Source: Cloacibacterium sp047601505
GTDB taxonomy: Bacteria; Bacteroidota; Bacteroidia; Flavobacteriales; Weeksellaceae
Length of the DNA stretch: 64,000 nucleotides
Direction: 5' to 3'
Assembly: GCF_047601505.1 (NCBI RefSeq)
Contig: NZ_JASGJD010000001.1
Location: 124,001-188,000 of the forward strand
Below, piece by piece: positions 55,700 to 64,000 of this stretch (positions are counted from its first letter, which is position 1; each line of letters opens with the position of its first letter). The position numbers and the translations under genes are program-made. The notes under the pieces are model-generated. The model did no database searches. It saw only the letters and a list, made by a program, of their open reading frames with translations, and had not been told where the DNA came from.

Positions 55700-58219
55700 T
55701 TACAAAGACTGATTCATTAAGAAGTGAGTATTCCATCCTGAAGGCTCGCTACCACCAATATATTTATCAAATCCATAAGCAAAATCGAAACCGATTAATC
55801 CAAATGCTCCCATATAAACTCTAACCCCAACACCTACAGATCTTTTTAACTGAAACGGATTAAAAGATGAAAAATTGCTCCATACATTTCCTGCTTCTGC
55901 AAAAGTTAATGCGAAAATCTTAGCCGTTTGGTTCATAGAGATTGGATATCTTAATTCTGCAGTGTATCTACTGTAGATAGTACCACCACCATAAGGTGTA
56001 ATATCTGTAGAAGTTCCACCTTCTGTTGAAGCATTTTCATAACCTCTAAGTGGGATAAGTTCTCTACCATCAAATCTACCTCCAAACAAACCTGTACCAC
56101 CAACGTAGAATCTTTCGAAAGGTGGTGCTCCTAATTCTTTTTTATAACCTTGCAAGAATCCCATTTCAGCACTGCTTCTTAAAACTAATTTACCTAGAAC
56201 TTCGCTATAAGAATCTGCTTTTAATTTAACTTTGAAATATTCCATCCACTTGTATTTCTCTTGAGCTGTCATAGAAGAGTAATCTTTTTTCTGGAATAAA
56301 GAATATGGTGGTGTAAATTTTACAGACGCTTCAACGTTAGACCCTGTAGTTGGGAAAATTGGGTCGTAACCTGCAGAATTTCTACTTAAGCCTACGTTAA
56401 AACTAAAGTTATTTACATTGCCATTATATACTGTTGTTCCTCCAAATTGGAAAGGATAATTACTGAAATTATATCTTTGATAAGCAATACCTGTATATAA
56501 AGAAAAATAGTTATCTGGCCAATTCAACAATTTATTAAGACCAAGGCTTGCCGAGAAAATATTTAATTTCTGAGATGAGCCATACATATCTGTATAATTA
56601 ACCGAAGAGTGATTTAAACCAACACTTAGAGCCGTAGGTCTTGTACCAAACAACCAAGGTTCTGTAAAAGATAAGCTGTAGTTTTTGAAATACTGACCAG
56701 CTTGAGCTTGAACTGATAATGTTTGTCCATCACCTTGAGGAACTGGTTTGAAATCTTTAAGTTTCAAGAAATTTCTTAGAGAGAAATTATTGAAAGTTAA
56801 ACCTAAAGTTCCAATAAAAGAGCTACCACCATAACCAGCTTGCAACTGTACTTGTGAAGAACCTTTTTCTACTAATTTCCAATGGAGATCTACCGTATTG
56901 TCTTGAGGATTAGGCACTACATCTTGACCAACTTGTTGAGGATCAAAAAACTGCATCCCCGCTAAGTCAAAATAAGTTCTTTTAATATCTAATTTAGAGA
57001 ATAAATTCCCTGGTTTAGTTCTAAGAGAACGAAGAATTACGTGGTCGTGAGTTGTAGTATTACCAGACCAAGTTATTCTATTCCAAGCTGCTTTTTCTCC
57101 TTCTTTAATTCTAATTTCAATATCTATAGAATCTCCTCTCACTGCTTTTTCTACAGGAACAACATTAGAGAACAGATATCCATTATTAAGATATAAAGAT
57201 TTGATATCAGAATCATCTTCTTTACCTCCATCTTCTCCAACTTTTTTGTTAAATCCTACAGCATCATAGATTTCTCCTTTTCTATAACCTAATAATTTTT
57301 GTAAAACTTCTGTTGAATAAGAGGTATTCCCAATGAAGCTAATATCTCCGATATAATATTTTTTACCTTCATTCAATTTTACATTAATATTAAAACCTTT
57401 ATCGTTTCTCCAAACAGAATCAGAAAGGATTCTTGCATCTCTAAAGCCTAAAGAGTTGTAATATTTAATTAAATTCACTTTATCTTCATCATATTTTTCT
57501 CTGATGAATTTTGAAGGTTTAAAAATACCTTTAAGGCTTAAGGTTTTTTGTTTGGTATCTTTGAAACCTTTTTTCTTAAGTTTTGCATCAGAAATTTGTT
57601 CGTTTCCTTCAAATTCTATTTTAGCAATTTTAATTTTTTTGCCTTTATCTACTTGTATTGTCCAGTCGATAAGATTAGGGTCATTAGCATTCACTTTATC
57701 TTGAATGGTAATTTTAGCATCTGCAAAACCTTTTTTCTTATATTCTTCGGGTATTTTAGTACTAAGAGTAGAGATAAGATTGTTGGTGATTTTTGTACCA
57801 GGCTTTAGACTATTGTCTTTAATAAGTTTCTCGTTTTTAGACTTACCAATTCCTTTTCCTTTGAACTTAACCTCACCAAGTTCCATTAAATCTTGAAGAC
57901 GGAATTTCAGCACAACATTTTGTCCATCAATGTCTTCTACATAAACTTCTACCTCAGAGAAAGAATCTGATTCCCAAAGTTTTTTGATGGCATTGCTTAC
58001 TTTTTGCCCAGGAATTTCTACCATTTCTCCTTTGCTAAGACCTGTAAATCTAAGAATCTGAGCCGGACTGAATTTCTTTACTCCATCTACAACAATATCC
58101 TTCAATACGTAGCTAGATTGCGGTTGGTTTTGAGTAGTAGTTTCTGAGGTAGTGGCAACTTGTGCCGAAACACTTACAGAAGTAAAAAATATTAAAATTG
58201 GGATGAAAATATATCTCAT
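55700..58219 (-). CDS. bamA: Outer membrane protein assembly factor BamA
   Basis: 839-residue Omp85 protein, the core of the machine that folds outer-membrane barrels. Signal peptide MRYIFIPILIFFTSVSVSAQ, then five POTRA-like domains (about residues 35-430, with segments such as YVLKDIVVDGVKKFSPAQIL and GEVKFKGKGIGKSKNEKLIK). The C-terminal barrel holds the VGVRVYMGAFGLIGFDFAYG stretch near the end. Flanked by uppS upstream and two skp genes downstream, the standard flavobacterial order. Confidence 0.96.
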   Translation of the reverse strand: MRYIFIPILIFFTSVSVSAQVATTSETTTQNQPQSSYVLKDIVVDGVKKFSPAQILRFTGLSKGEMVEIPGQKVSNAIKKLWESDSFSEVEVYVEDIDGQNVVLKFRLQDLMELGEVKFKGKGIGKSKNEKLIKDNSLKPGTKITNNLISTLSTKIPEEYKKKGFADAKITIQDKVNANDPNLIDWTIQVDKGKKIKIAKIEFEGNEQISDAKLKKKGFKDTKQKTLSLKGIFKPSKFIREKYDEDKVNLIKYYNSLGFRDARILSDSVWRNDKGFNINVKLNEGKKYYIGDISFIGNTSYSTEVLQKLLGYRKGEIYDAVGFNKKVGEDGGKEDDSDIKSLYLNNGYLFSNVVPVEKAVRGDSIDIEIRIKEGEKAAWNRITWSGNTTTHDHVILRSLRTKPGNLFSKLDIKRTYFDLAGMQFFDPQQVGQDVVPNPQDNTVDLHWKLVEKGSSQVQLQAGYGGSSFIGTLGLTFNNFSLRNFLKLKDFKPVPQGDGQTLSVQAQAGQYFKNYSLSFTEPWLFGTRPTALSVGLNHSSVNYTDMYGSSQKLNIFSASLGLNKLLNWPDNYFSLYTGIAYQRYNFSNYPFQFGGTTVYNGNVNNFSFNVGLSRNSAGYDPIFPTTGSNVEASVKFTPPYSLFQKKDYSSMTAQEKYKWMEYFKVKLKADSYSEVLGKLVLRSSAEMGFLQGYKKELGAPPFERFYVGGTGLFGGRFDGRELIPLRGYENASTEGGTSTDITPYGGGTIYSRYTAELRYPISMNQTAKIFALTFAEAGNVWSNFSSFNPFQLKRSVGVGVRVYMGAFGLIGFDFAYGFDKYIGGSEPSGWNTHFLMNQSL

Positions 58220-58245
58220 TGGTATAATTATTCTTTCTATGATTT

Positions 58246-58995
58246 TTAATTAATGATTTGTTCGCTGGTTTTCCCGAACCTTCTTTCTTTATTTTGATAA
58301 TTTAATATACATTGGAATAAATCTTCCTCCGAAAAATCTGGCCAATATATGTCTAAAAATTGTAATTCTGCATAAGCTATCTGCCAAAGTAAAAAATTAC
58401 TAATTCTAATTTCTCCACTTGTTCTTACTAATAAATCTACTGGAGGTATATTTTTAGTATAAAGATGGCTTTCTATTACTTTTTCATCTATTGCATCTAT
58501 TGTTAGATTTCCGTCTTTCACTTCTTGTGCAATATGTTTTACTGCATTTAGAATTTCTCTTTGCGATCCATAACTAAGTGCTAAAACTAAATTAGTTTTA
58601 GAATTTCCTTTTGTTACTTCTACTACATTTAGCAGTTGTTCTTTTACCAAATCAGGAAGTTTGTCTATCTCACCAATTACGTGCATTCTTATTTCTTTAG
58701 ACATTAATTCATCTGATTCTTTAATTAAGCTTTCAGACAAAAGAGTCATCAAGGCACTAACTTCGTCTTCTGGTCTATTCCAATTTTCTGTAGAAAAAGT
58801 ATAAAGTGTAAGATAATCTACTTCTGCTTTAGCACAGGCTGCAATAGCATTTCTAACTGCTGATATTGCATTTTTGTGACCAAAAGTTCTCTCTTCTCCT
58901 CTAGATTTAGCCCACCTTCCGTTACCATCCATAATAATGGCAATATGTTTTGGCACGTTAGCTTTATCAATTTTATCTAGTAAATTTTCCTTCAT
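58246..58995 (-). CDS. uppS: Isoprenyl (undecaprenyl diphosphate) synthase
   Basis: 249-residue cis-prenyltransferase making the C55 carrier for peptidoglycan and polysaccharides. The signature is HIAIIMDGNGRWAKSRG (catalytic D23), followed by FGHKNAISAVRNAIAA. The TLYTFSTENWNRP and DLLVRTSGEIRISNFLLWQI motifs are present. It is followed by bamA after 26 bases and preceded by the DUF6089 gene after 3 bases. Confidence 0.96.
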   Translation of the reverse strand: MKENLLDKIDKANVPKHIAIIMDGNGRWAKSRGEERTFGHKNAISAVRNAIAACAKAEVDYLTLYTFSTENWNRPEDEVSALMTLLSESLIKESDELMSKEIRMHVIGEIDKLPDLVKEQLLNVVEVTKGNSKTNLVLALSYGSQREILNAVKHIAQEVKDGNLTIDAIDEKVIESHLYTKNIPPVDLLVRTSGEIRISNFLLWQIAYAELQFLDIYWPDFSEEDLFQCILNYQNKERRFGKTSEQIIN

Positions 58996-58998
58996 TTT

Positions 58999-59931
58999 TT
59001 ATTTGTCTTGGCAATAACAAGCAGGTCTTCCGAAAGAATAAGAAATTCCTAAAGATATTGTATTAACCCAATCTTTAGAATTTATATTTCCCACTTCTCT
59101 TGCTTTTAGATAATCTTCAACTCTTTGGTCAGATACCGTAAGATAAGGTTCTGTCTGTAATAGAGATTTTGTACTATTGGCAGATGCTAAAATATCTCTA
59201 TTGTATGTTTTTTTAACATCACTATTATCCATCTTACTATAATCTATGGCATCTGTAAAAGTTGCTCGAAACATCAATTCGCCAAAGATTGCCCAATTGT
59301 AATTAAATTTATACTTCAAACCGACACCAAAAGGAATTGCCACCGAAAATTTAGTTGCACTTTTTCCATACGTGAAATTTGTTTTGAAATCTTCTTGACC
59401 ATTTTCAATTAGTGCATCAGGAACAACATCCGTTTCTGGATTTATTGCCACGCCTCCTATTCTGTAAAAATCATTAACCGCAGTAATTTGAGTATTAGAG
59501 AAGAACAATCCTGAAAGTCCTCCAAAAATATAAGGACTCAACATGCTTCTTTGCTCATCATTTACTGGCAAAAAATTGTAATCAAAAATAGCAGAAAGCT
59601 CGTAAACTGAGTTGGTACCAGAATATCCTCTATTCTGTCTGTAATATTCTTGAGCATATTTATCATTAAACTGAACATGATTATATGCAAATCTAAATCT
59701 AAGAGATTGATAAGGATTAAAATTCATCCTATACATAAGTGCAGCATAAAAGGGCAATCCATCATTAGAAATATTGTTCATATTATTTGGAAAGGGATTA
59801 AGGTACTTGGATTTCCCTATATCTCCTACCAAATTACTTGTTCCTAACTGAATACCGATTTCGTGTCTTTGAGCGAATGCAAAAAGATTACCCATCAAAA
59901 TGGCAAAAAATACTATTATGTTTCTCTTCAT
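58999..59931 (-). CDS. DUF6089 family outer membrane protein
   Basis: 310-residue protein with signal peptide MKRNIIVFFAILMGNLFAFA. The mature part is beta-rich (RHEIGIQLGTSNLVGDIGKS; FAYNHVQFNDKYAQEYYRQN) and ends SLGISYSFGRPACYCQDK with a Cys pair near the C-terminus. The family is widespread in flavobacteria and sits at the head of the uppS-bamA cluster, which suggests a role in outer-membrane biogenesis. The function is unknown. Confidence 0.85.
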   Translation of the reverse strand: MKRNIIVFFAILMGNLFAFAQRHEIGIQLGTSNLVGDIGKSKYLNPFPNNMNNISNDGLPFYAALMYRMNFNPYQSLRFRFAYNHVQFNDKYAQEYYRQNRGYSGTNSVYELSAIFDYNFLPVNDEQRSMLSPYIFGGLSGLFFSNTQITAVNDFYRIGGVAINPETDVVPDALIENGQEDFKTNFTYGKSATKFSVAIPFGVGLKYKFNYNWAIFGELMFRATFTDAIDYSKMDNSDVKKTYNRDILASANSTKSLLQTEPYLTVSDQRVEDYLKAREVGNINSKDWVNTISLGISYSFGRPACYCQDK

Positions 59932-59976
59932 TGTTGCTGTTTGCTAATGATAACATTTCAGCTTATTACTAATGTG

Positions 59977-59984
59977 CAAATATA
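59977..59984 (-). promoter_or_regulatory. -7 box of DUF6089-uppS-bamA operon
   Basis: TATATTTG on the minus strand (59984-59977) lies 45 bases before the DUF6089 ATG. No TTG is seen at the -33 distance, so only the -7 element is supported. Confidence 0.5.
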
Positions 59985-60105
59985 AAACATTTTTACATTA
60001 AGACTAATCTTAATGTTTAGTTAAATATTTCTGTAAAAAGCATAAAAAATTAATAAATTACTTATAGTAAAAACCCAATTTAATTCTAATTATTGTTTGC
60101 TCTAC

Positions 60106-60132
60106 AAAAACGCTCCTTATTTGGTAAGGAGC
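60106..60132 (-). terminator. Terminator of polysaccharide locus
   Basis: GCTCCTTA pairs with TAAGGAGC (60112-60132); A5 at 60106-60110 gives a minus-strand T tail. It ends the wecA-wza-wzc run. Confidence 0.85.
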
Positions 60133-60140
60133 AGTCTTTA

Positions 60141-62639
60141 TTATGTATTAAAAATCTTTCTTATTTTGTTCCTAATTTTTATCAAAGTTGGCTCGTTATA
60201 ATTTGCATCTTCTTCGAAGTAACCATAGCCGTATCCATAACCGTATCCATAGCCATAGCCATAGCCGTATCCATAACCTTTTTGAACCGAAAAGTCATTA
60301 TAAATCATTCCTATATGCTGAATTTCTTTATTCTGATACTTCTCTGTAATCATTTTAAGCATATACTTTTCGGTATATTCGTGTCTCACTACATATACGT
60401 TTGCATCTGTATATTTCATTAACTCAAAAGAATCTGCTACCAAACCAATTGGCGGAGAGTCTATAATAATAAAATCATAGATTTTTTTCAATTCTTCGAT
60501 AAATTTTCTATTTCTATCACTCATTAAAAGTTCCGAAGGATTTGGCGGAATTGGTCCCGATGTAGCTACATCCAAATGCGGAATAGAGGTTTTATTAATA
60601 ATATCCTCAATTTCTACTTCGCCAGTAAGATAATTAGAAATTCCGTACTTATTGTTCACTTTAAAATCACCAAAAATCTTTGGCTTTCTTAAATCCATCC
60701 CCAACAAAATTGTTTTCTTACCACTTAATCCTAAAACCGAAGCAATATTTATAGAAACATACGTTTTACCTTCGCCTCCGATAGAAGAAGTAACCAAAAT
60801 TACTTTGCTTTCTCCATCTTCATTATACAAAAATCTAAGATTAGCTCTAACGCCTCTAAATGCCTCTGAAACAGAAGATTTTGGTTGTTCTAAAACGGTT
60901 AAATTATTCTCGTGATTATTTTTTCCTACGACTCCTAAAAGTGGCAATCTTGTAGCATTCACCACTTCTTTTACTACCCTAATTTTATTATCTAATAACT
61001 CTACAATCAATAAAATGATAAAAGGGAAGAGAAGAAAGCCTCCCACCAAAGCATTTCTTATGAATGAAGTATTAGGAGCAATGGGACCTTGTCCGAGATT
61101 TTTAGCTTTATCAATTACAGAAATATCAGAAACATTGGTTTTCAACCTCATCTCGGCTTCCGAAAGTTTTGTTAAAAGCAAATTATACGTAGCTTCATTA
61201 ATAGTATAACCTCTTTCTGCATCTAAATATTTTTGTTGTTTGTATGGTAAAGAACCTAATTCGGATTCTAAATTAGATATTTTACCATTAATTGTACCTA
61301 ACTGAACATTGTAAACATCATAATATTTTCTCAATTGTCCGAACGAAGTACTTTTAGCTTCATTTATCAATCGATTTATTTCTTGTATAGGTTCTGATTT
61401 TGGAGTATATATTTTAGAAAGTTCAGCCTTTTGCTTATAAAGAGATTTAATTTCAGAAACTGAAGCATTAAACCCTCCATCCTCTACACCTGCAGTATTA
61501 ATACTGATCACATTGTCAATATTATTACTCACAGAATTACGAATTGTATTTAAAGCATTAATTTTTGTGAGAATTTCAGCTTTTTTTTCTTCTAAAGATT
61601 TCACTTCGGAAAAAGTTCCTTCCACATCTCCCTTTCCATCTAACATTCTTTCCTGCATTTTTACTGAATTCAAAGCTGCAGAGCTAGAATCTAATTTTAT
61701 TTTAGCTTTTTCTAAATTTTCTTTTATAAATCCTACTGTATTTCTATCTACAATAGAATTATCAATTCTCCGTTTCTCTATTAAAGCCTTAATGCTTTCA
61801 TTCAAAAAACTGACAGTATTATTTAGATTATACCCTTTTTTAGTTATAATCATAAAAGAATTAATTTCGCTATCAAAATCTACTGAAAGGCTAGAATTTA
61901 TATCATTTACAGTTTGATCTATCGTACTTAAATTTACTACCACATTATCTACTTCCACCTCCCGAGGGAAAACATTCTTAACAAGTTTGAATTTCAAAAA
62001 AGGAGTATCATACCATTCATTTATAGAAATAGTTTTATTTGGAAATCTATTAATAGAAGGCGTCTTTTTATAACTCTCTGTTTTATAATCATATAATGAA
62101 TTTACACCAAACCCCTCTGGCAATGTAACTTCGTATCTATCACCAGACTTCGGAATTAAAGTAATTGGAATATTTACAGACTGAAGATGGTTTTTATCTA
62201 CGATAAAATAGACGGGAGAATCATTCTTGTCTAAATATGTGCTTTTTAATCTACCTTTGGTTGAATAATTAACAAACAGATCCAACTCTTGTGCAAGAAA
62301 TTCATTATGAGTTCTAGACATTAACAATTTTTTCAAAAATAATCCTTCTGTGTTTCCATTTTGCCCCCAAATAAAATTGATAGATTGATTTGGAGTAAAA
62401 TAACTTGCTGAATTATTAGATATACTTATCACTGTACTAGAGGCATAAACTCTTTGTGCATAGTATTTATTATAAACATAAGAGATAAAAAAACCAAAAA
62501 TACCAAGCATTAAAAACCAATACCAATTCTTGAGCAATCTTCTAATAAAATGCTCAACATTAAAAAAATCAAAAGAATTATTTTTTTCTTTATCTTCCTG
62601 TTTCTCTTTTCTATTGTTTGTTTTGTCCTCTGGTATCAT
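60141..62639 (-). CDS. Polysaccharide biosynthesis tyrosine autokinase (Wzc type)
   Basis: 832-residue inner-membrane protein that controls chain length and export of capsule or exopolysaccharide. A Wzz domain and first helix lie near residues 35-55 (NWYWFLMLGIFGFFISYVYN), a periplasmic coiled coil follows, then a second helix near 527-545, and a cytoplasmic BY-kinase. The kinase has Walker A SSIGGEGKTYVSIN, Walker A' LLGMDLRKPK and Walker B FIIIDSPPIG. The tail (residues 788-807) is (GY)10, an exceptionally Tyr-rich autophosphorylation tail, then FEEDANYNEP. wza follows upstream in the same operon after 3 bases. Confidence 0.9.
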   Translation of the reverse strand: MIPEDKTNNRKEKQEDKEKNNSFDFFNVEHFIRRLLKNWYWFLMLGIFGFFISYVYNKYYAQRVYASSTVISISNNSASYFTPNQSINFIWGQNGNTEGLFLKKLLMSRTHNEFLAQELDLFVNYSTKGRLKSTYLDKNDSPVYFIVDKNHLQSVNIPITLIPKSGDRYEVTLPEGFGVNSLYDYKTESYKKTPSINRFPNKTISINEWYDTPFLKFKLVKNVFPREVEVDNVVVNLSTIDQTVNDINSSLSVDFDSEINSFMIITKKGYNLNNTVSFLNESIKALIEKRRIDNSIVDRNTVGFIKENLEKAKIKLDSSSAALNSVKMQERMLDGKGDVEGTFSEVKSLEEKKAEILTKINALNTIRNSVSNNIDNVISINTAGVEDGGFNASVSEIKSLYKQKAELSKIYTPKSEPIQEINRLINEAKSTSFGQLRKYYDVYNVQLGTINGKISNLESELGSLPYKQQKYLDAERGYTINEATYNLLLTKLSEAEMRLKTNVSDISVIDKAKNLGQGPIAPNTSFIRNALVGGFLLFPFIILLIVELLDNKIRVVKEVVNATRLPLLGVVGKNNHENNLTVLEQPKSSVSEAFRGVRANLRFLYNEDGESKVILVTSSIGGEGKTYVSINIASVLGLSGKKTILLGMDLRKPKIFGDFKVNNKYGISNYLTGEVEIEDIINKTSIPHLDVATSGPIPPNPSELLMSDRNRKFIEELKKIYDFIIIDSPPIGLVADSFELMKYTDANVYVVRHEYTEKYMLKMITEKYQNKEIQHIGMIYNDFSVQKGYGYGYGYGYGYGYGYGYGYFEEDANYNEPTLIKIRNKIRKIFNT
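60219..60278. repeat. 6-base tandem repeat encoding Gly-Tyr tail
   Basis: Ten near-identical 6-base units (such as CCATAG, CCGTAT) give ten Gly-Tyr pairs in the kinase tail. Slipped-strand gain or loss of whole units would keep frame and change tyrosine number. Confidence 0.85.
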
Positions 62640-62642
62640 TTC

Positions 62643-63446
62643 TTAAAATCTTGAAAAAAGTAAGTAAATAGATAATGCTGTCGTTAACAAACTTACCCCT
62701 GTCGTTAAAGTTTGAATTGGTTCTTTGCCAAAGCCATAAAAACTCCTTGATCTTGTATTAAACATATAAATATCTCCATTCTGAACCCAAAAATAGGGGG
62801 AATTCAGAATATCTTCTCTAGTAAGATCTATCTGCGCTTTTTTTATACCTTCAGGAAACATTCTATAAACCACTATGTTTCTTCTATCAACATGTCGATC
62901 CAATCCTCCGCTTTCAGCAATTGCCTCCATAATGCTAAGAGTAGCTCTAGGGCTTACTTTAACAAAGTTTTTACCATCAACATCCGTAACAAAAGAATAT
63001 CTAATTCCCTCTAAAAAAACTCTAGCTTCAGCCTTTTCAGGCATGAAATTTTCGTTAACTTTTTGTTGAATATCTGCAGCTATTTCAGTGGTTGTCCTAC
63101 CTTCTGCTTTTACCTTTCCCATTCCTAAAATATAAACATACCCTGCTTCATCAATATTAAGTCCTGAGAAATAAAAACTTCCCCCACCATCAGCAGATAC
63201 CCCTTGCTGTGCATTAAGACTAGAATAAAACTGTGCTGCATCTCCTTTTGGTGTTGTAATAATATTAAGTTTCAACATATCGTTTTTTGTTATACGATAC
63301 TTCGGTATATTCTCATAAGAAACCAAACCTTCTGAATTAAGCTGTAAATTTTCGTTAGGCTGTAGATACCTCACGTCTTTTGTGGTGATGCAAGACGTTA
63401 ATAAAACTAATAAAGGAATTAAAAACAGTAGTTTTTGTTTTTTCAT
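62643..63446 (-). CDS. Polysaccharide export outer membrane lipoprotein (Wza type)
   Basis: 267-residue lipoprotein with lipobox LLVLLTSC (Cys19). The N-terminal polysaccharide-export domain has YRITKNDMLKLNIITTP, and a soluble ligand-binding beta-grasp domain (SLBB) follows near residues 165-240 (PRATLSIMEAIAESGGLDRH). It forms the outer-membrane pore for the polymer assembled by the wzc partner. The C-terminus has one helix. It lies between wecA-like and wzc genes. Confidence 0.9.
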   Translation of the reverse strand: MKKQKLLFLIPLLVLLTSCITTKDVRYLQPNENLQLNSEGLVSYENIPKYRITKNDMLKLNIITTPKGDAAQFYSSLNAQQGVSADGGGSFYFSGLNIDEAGYVYILGMGKVKAEGRTTTEIAADIQQKVNENFMPEKAEARVFLEGIRYSFVTDVDGKNFVKVSPRATLSIMEAIAESGGLDRHVDRRNIVVYRMFPEGIKKAQIDLTREDILNSPYFWVQNGDIYMFNTRSRSFYGFGKEPIQTLTTGVSLLTTALSIYLLFSRF

Positions 63447-63475
63447 TGATTTTCTATATTTAACAAAGTTAACAT

Positions 63476-64000
63476 TTAATTTCTTATTTTGAATTTAGAG
63501 TAAATATTGGGCAAATATGCTCCTAAAAAACCTAAAGACAAGATTATTACCAAAAGTAAATTCACATCAATATGTCTTAAAAAATAAGCAACAGCTACAA
63601 TAAATAAATAATAAAATATAATATAAAAAGTTGCTCTTTTATGCGAAAGACCAAGTTTTAGTAATTTATGATGAATGTGATTTTTATCCGCATCAAAAGG
63701 AGATCGTTTCTCTGCTAAACGAATAATAATAACATTAAGCGTATCTATTATAGGCAAAATTAGAATCGCAACTGCTATTACTGGTGCTGAATTCAAATGA
63801 TAATAAACAACTCCTGGGCCTCTTTTTGCAATAAAAATATCTATAAAACAGATTGCCGTAAAGGTGAGTAAAAACCCTAAAAGCATAGAACCTGTATCTC
63901 CCATAAAAATCTTTTTGGTTCGCTCAGACAAATTATAATACAAGAAACCTAAAACGGCTCCAATAATTGAAGTAGATAATATCACTAAAGGATAATTATA
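63476..64000 (-). CDS. WecA-like UDP-sugar:undecaprenyl-P transferase, partial
   Basis: C-terminal part, at least 175 residues; the frame is open to the window edge, so the N-terminus lies beyond. MraY/WecA family: it transfers a sugar-1-phosphate (often GlcNAc-1-P) to undecaprenyl phosphate, starting a polysaccharide unit. The active-site MGDTGSMLLGF and the DADKNHIHHKLLKLG motif (HIHH signature) are present, with helices around them. An internal GTG at 63985 is not the start. It is the first gene of the run with wza and wzc. Confidence 0.88.
   Translation of the reverse strand, partial: YNYPLVILSTSIIGAVLGFLYYNLSERTKKIFMGDTGSMLLGFLLTFTAICFIDIFIAKRGPGVVYYHLNSAPVIAVAILILPIIDTLNVIIIRLAEKRSPFDADKNHIHHKLLKLGLSHKRATFYIIFYYLFIVAVAYFLRHIDVNLLLVIILSLGFLGAYLPNIYSKFKIRN

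Noticed and set aside
60219..60278. CRISPR-like short repeats
   Set aside because: There are no spacers; it is a 6-base coding repeat in a kinase tail.

Overview
The window is AT-rich chromosomal DNA from a member of the Bacteroidota, class Flavobacteriia. The gene content points to the Chryseobacterium/Cloacibacterium group (Weeksellaceae): a SusC/SusD pair, type IX secretion (T9SS) cargo and PorV/PorQ-type proteins, DUF6089-uppS-bamA-skp-skp, an alpha-oxoamine synthase, TAnnTTTG promoter boxes, and a 16S rRNA 3' end whose anti-Shine-Dalgarno core is altered. The genus is inferred, not shown. Almost everything is housekeeping or conserved flavobacterial sequence. I see no phage, CRISPR array, complete insertion sequence or obvious defence island. 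The unexplained material is mostly in the intergenic DNA, which carries many small dispersed repeat families, two of which have entered the menE reading frame.

Layout. 1-9.4 kb: 3' part of guaB, an MFS carrier, a DUF4407 membrane protein, ruvC, a serine-palmitoyltransferase-type enzyme, a conserved protein with a kinase-like D-N-DFD signature, a PadR regulator with its membrane partner, and a deoxyhypusine-synthase-like enzyme. 9.4-13.2 kb: a repeat-rich gap hiding a 48-residue gene, then arfB, menE and argS. 13.3-17.9 kb: susC-susD. 18.3-22.6 kb: rnhB, yidC, pyrG. 22.8-31.8 kb: a large T9SS cargo protein, radA, acpH-like, two small secreted proteins, a HupE/UreJ-like protein and an M1 peptidase. 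32-34 kb: groS-groL with a repeat between them. 34.2-35.8 kb: a small accessory stretch (XRE regulator, short T9SS protein, orphan). 35.9-46.3 kb: an AddA-like helicase-nuclease, a plug-like secreted protein, uvrC, a secreted orphan, a PorV/PorQ-family barrel, an EamA transporter and an acyl-CoA carboxylase beta subunit.

46.5-52.2 kb is a complete rRNA operon on the minus strand (16S, tRNA-Ile, tRNA-Ala, 23S, 5S). Its three tandem promoters, boxA-like elements, 16S and 23S processing stems and terminator can all be read directly. 52.4-60 kb holds an orphan, rfbD, a thioesterase and the outer-membrane biogenesis cluster DUF6089-uppS-bamA-skp-skp. 60.1-64 kb is one end of a surface polysaccharide locus: wzc-type tyrosine autokinase, wza-type export lipoprotein and a WecA-type transferase that runs off the window.

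Functional links: envelope building dominates (BamA/Skp, YidC, UppS, Wza/Wzc/WecA, SusCD, T9SS cargo), alongside DNA repair (RuvC, RadA, UvrC, AddA-like) and translation or protein quality (rRNA, ArgS, ArfB, GroESL). Many upstream genes in the Bacteroidota lack Shine-Dalgarno sequences, so starts were chosen from family N-termini and signal peptides rather than ribosome-binding sites.
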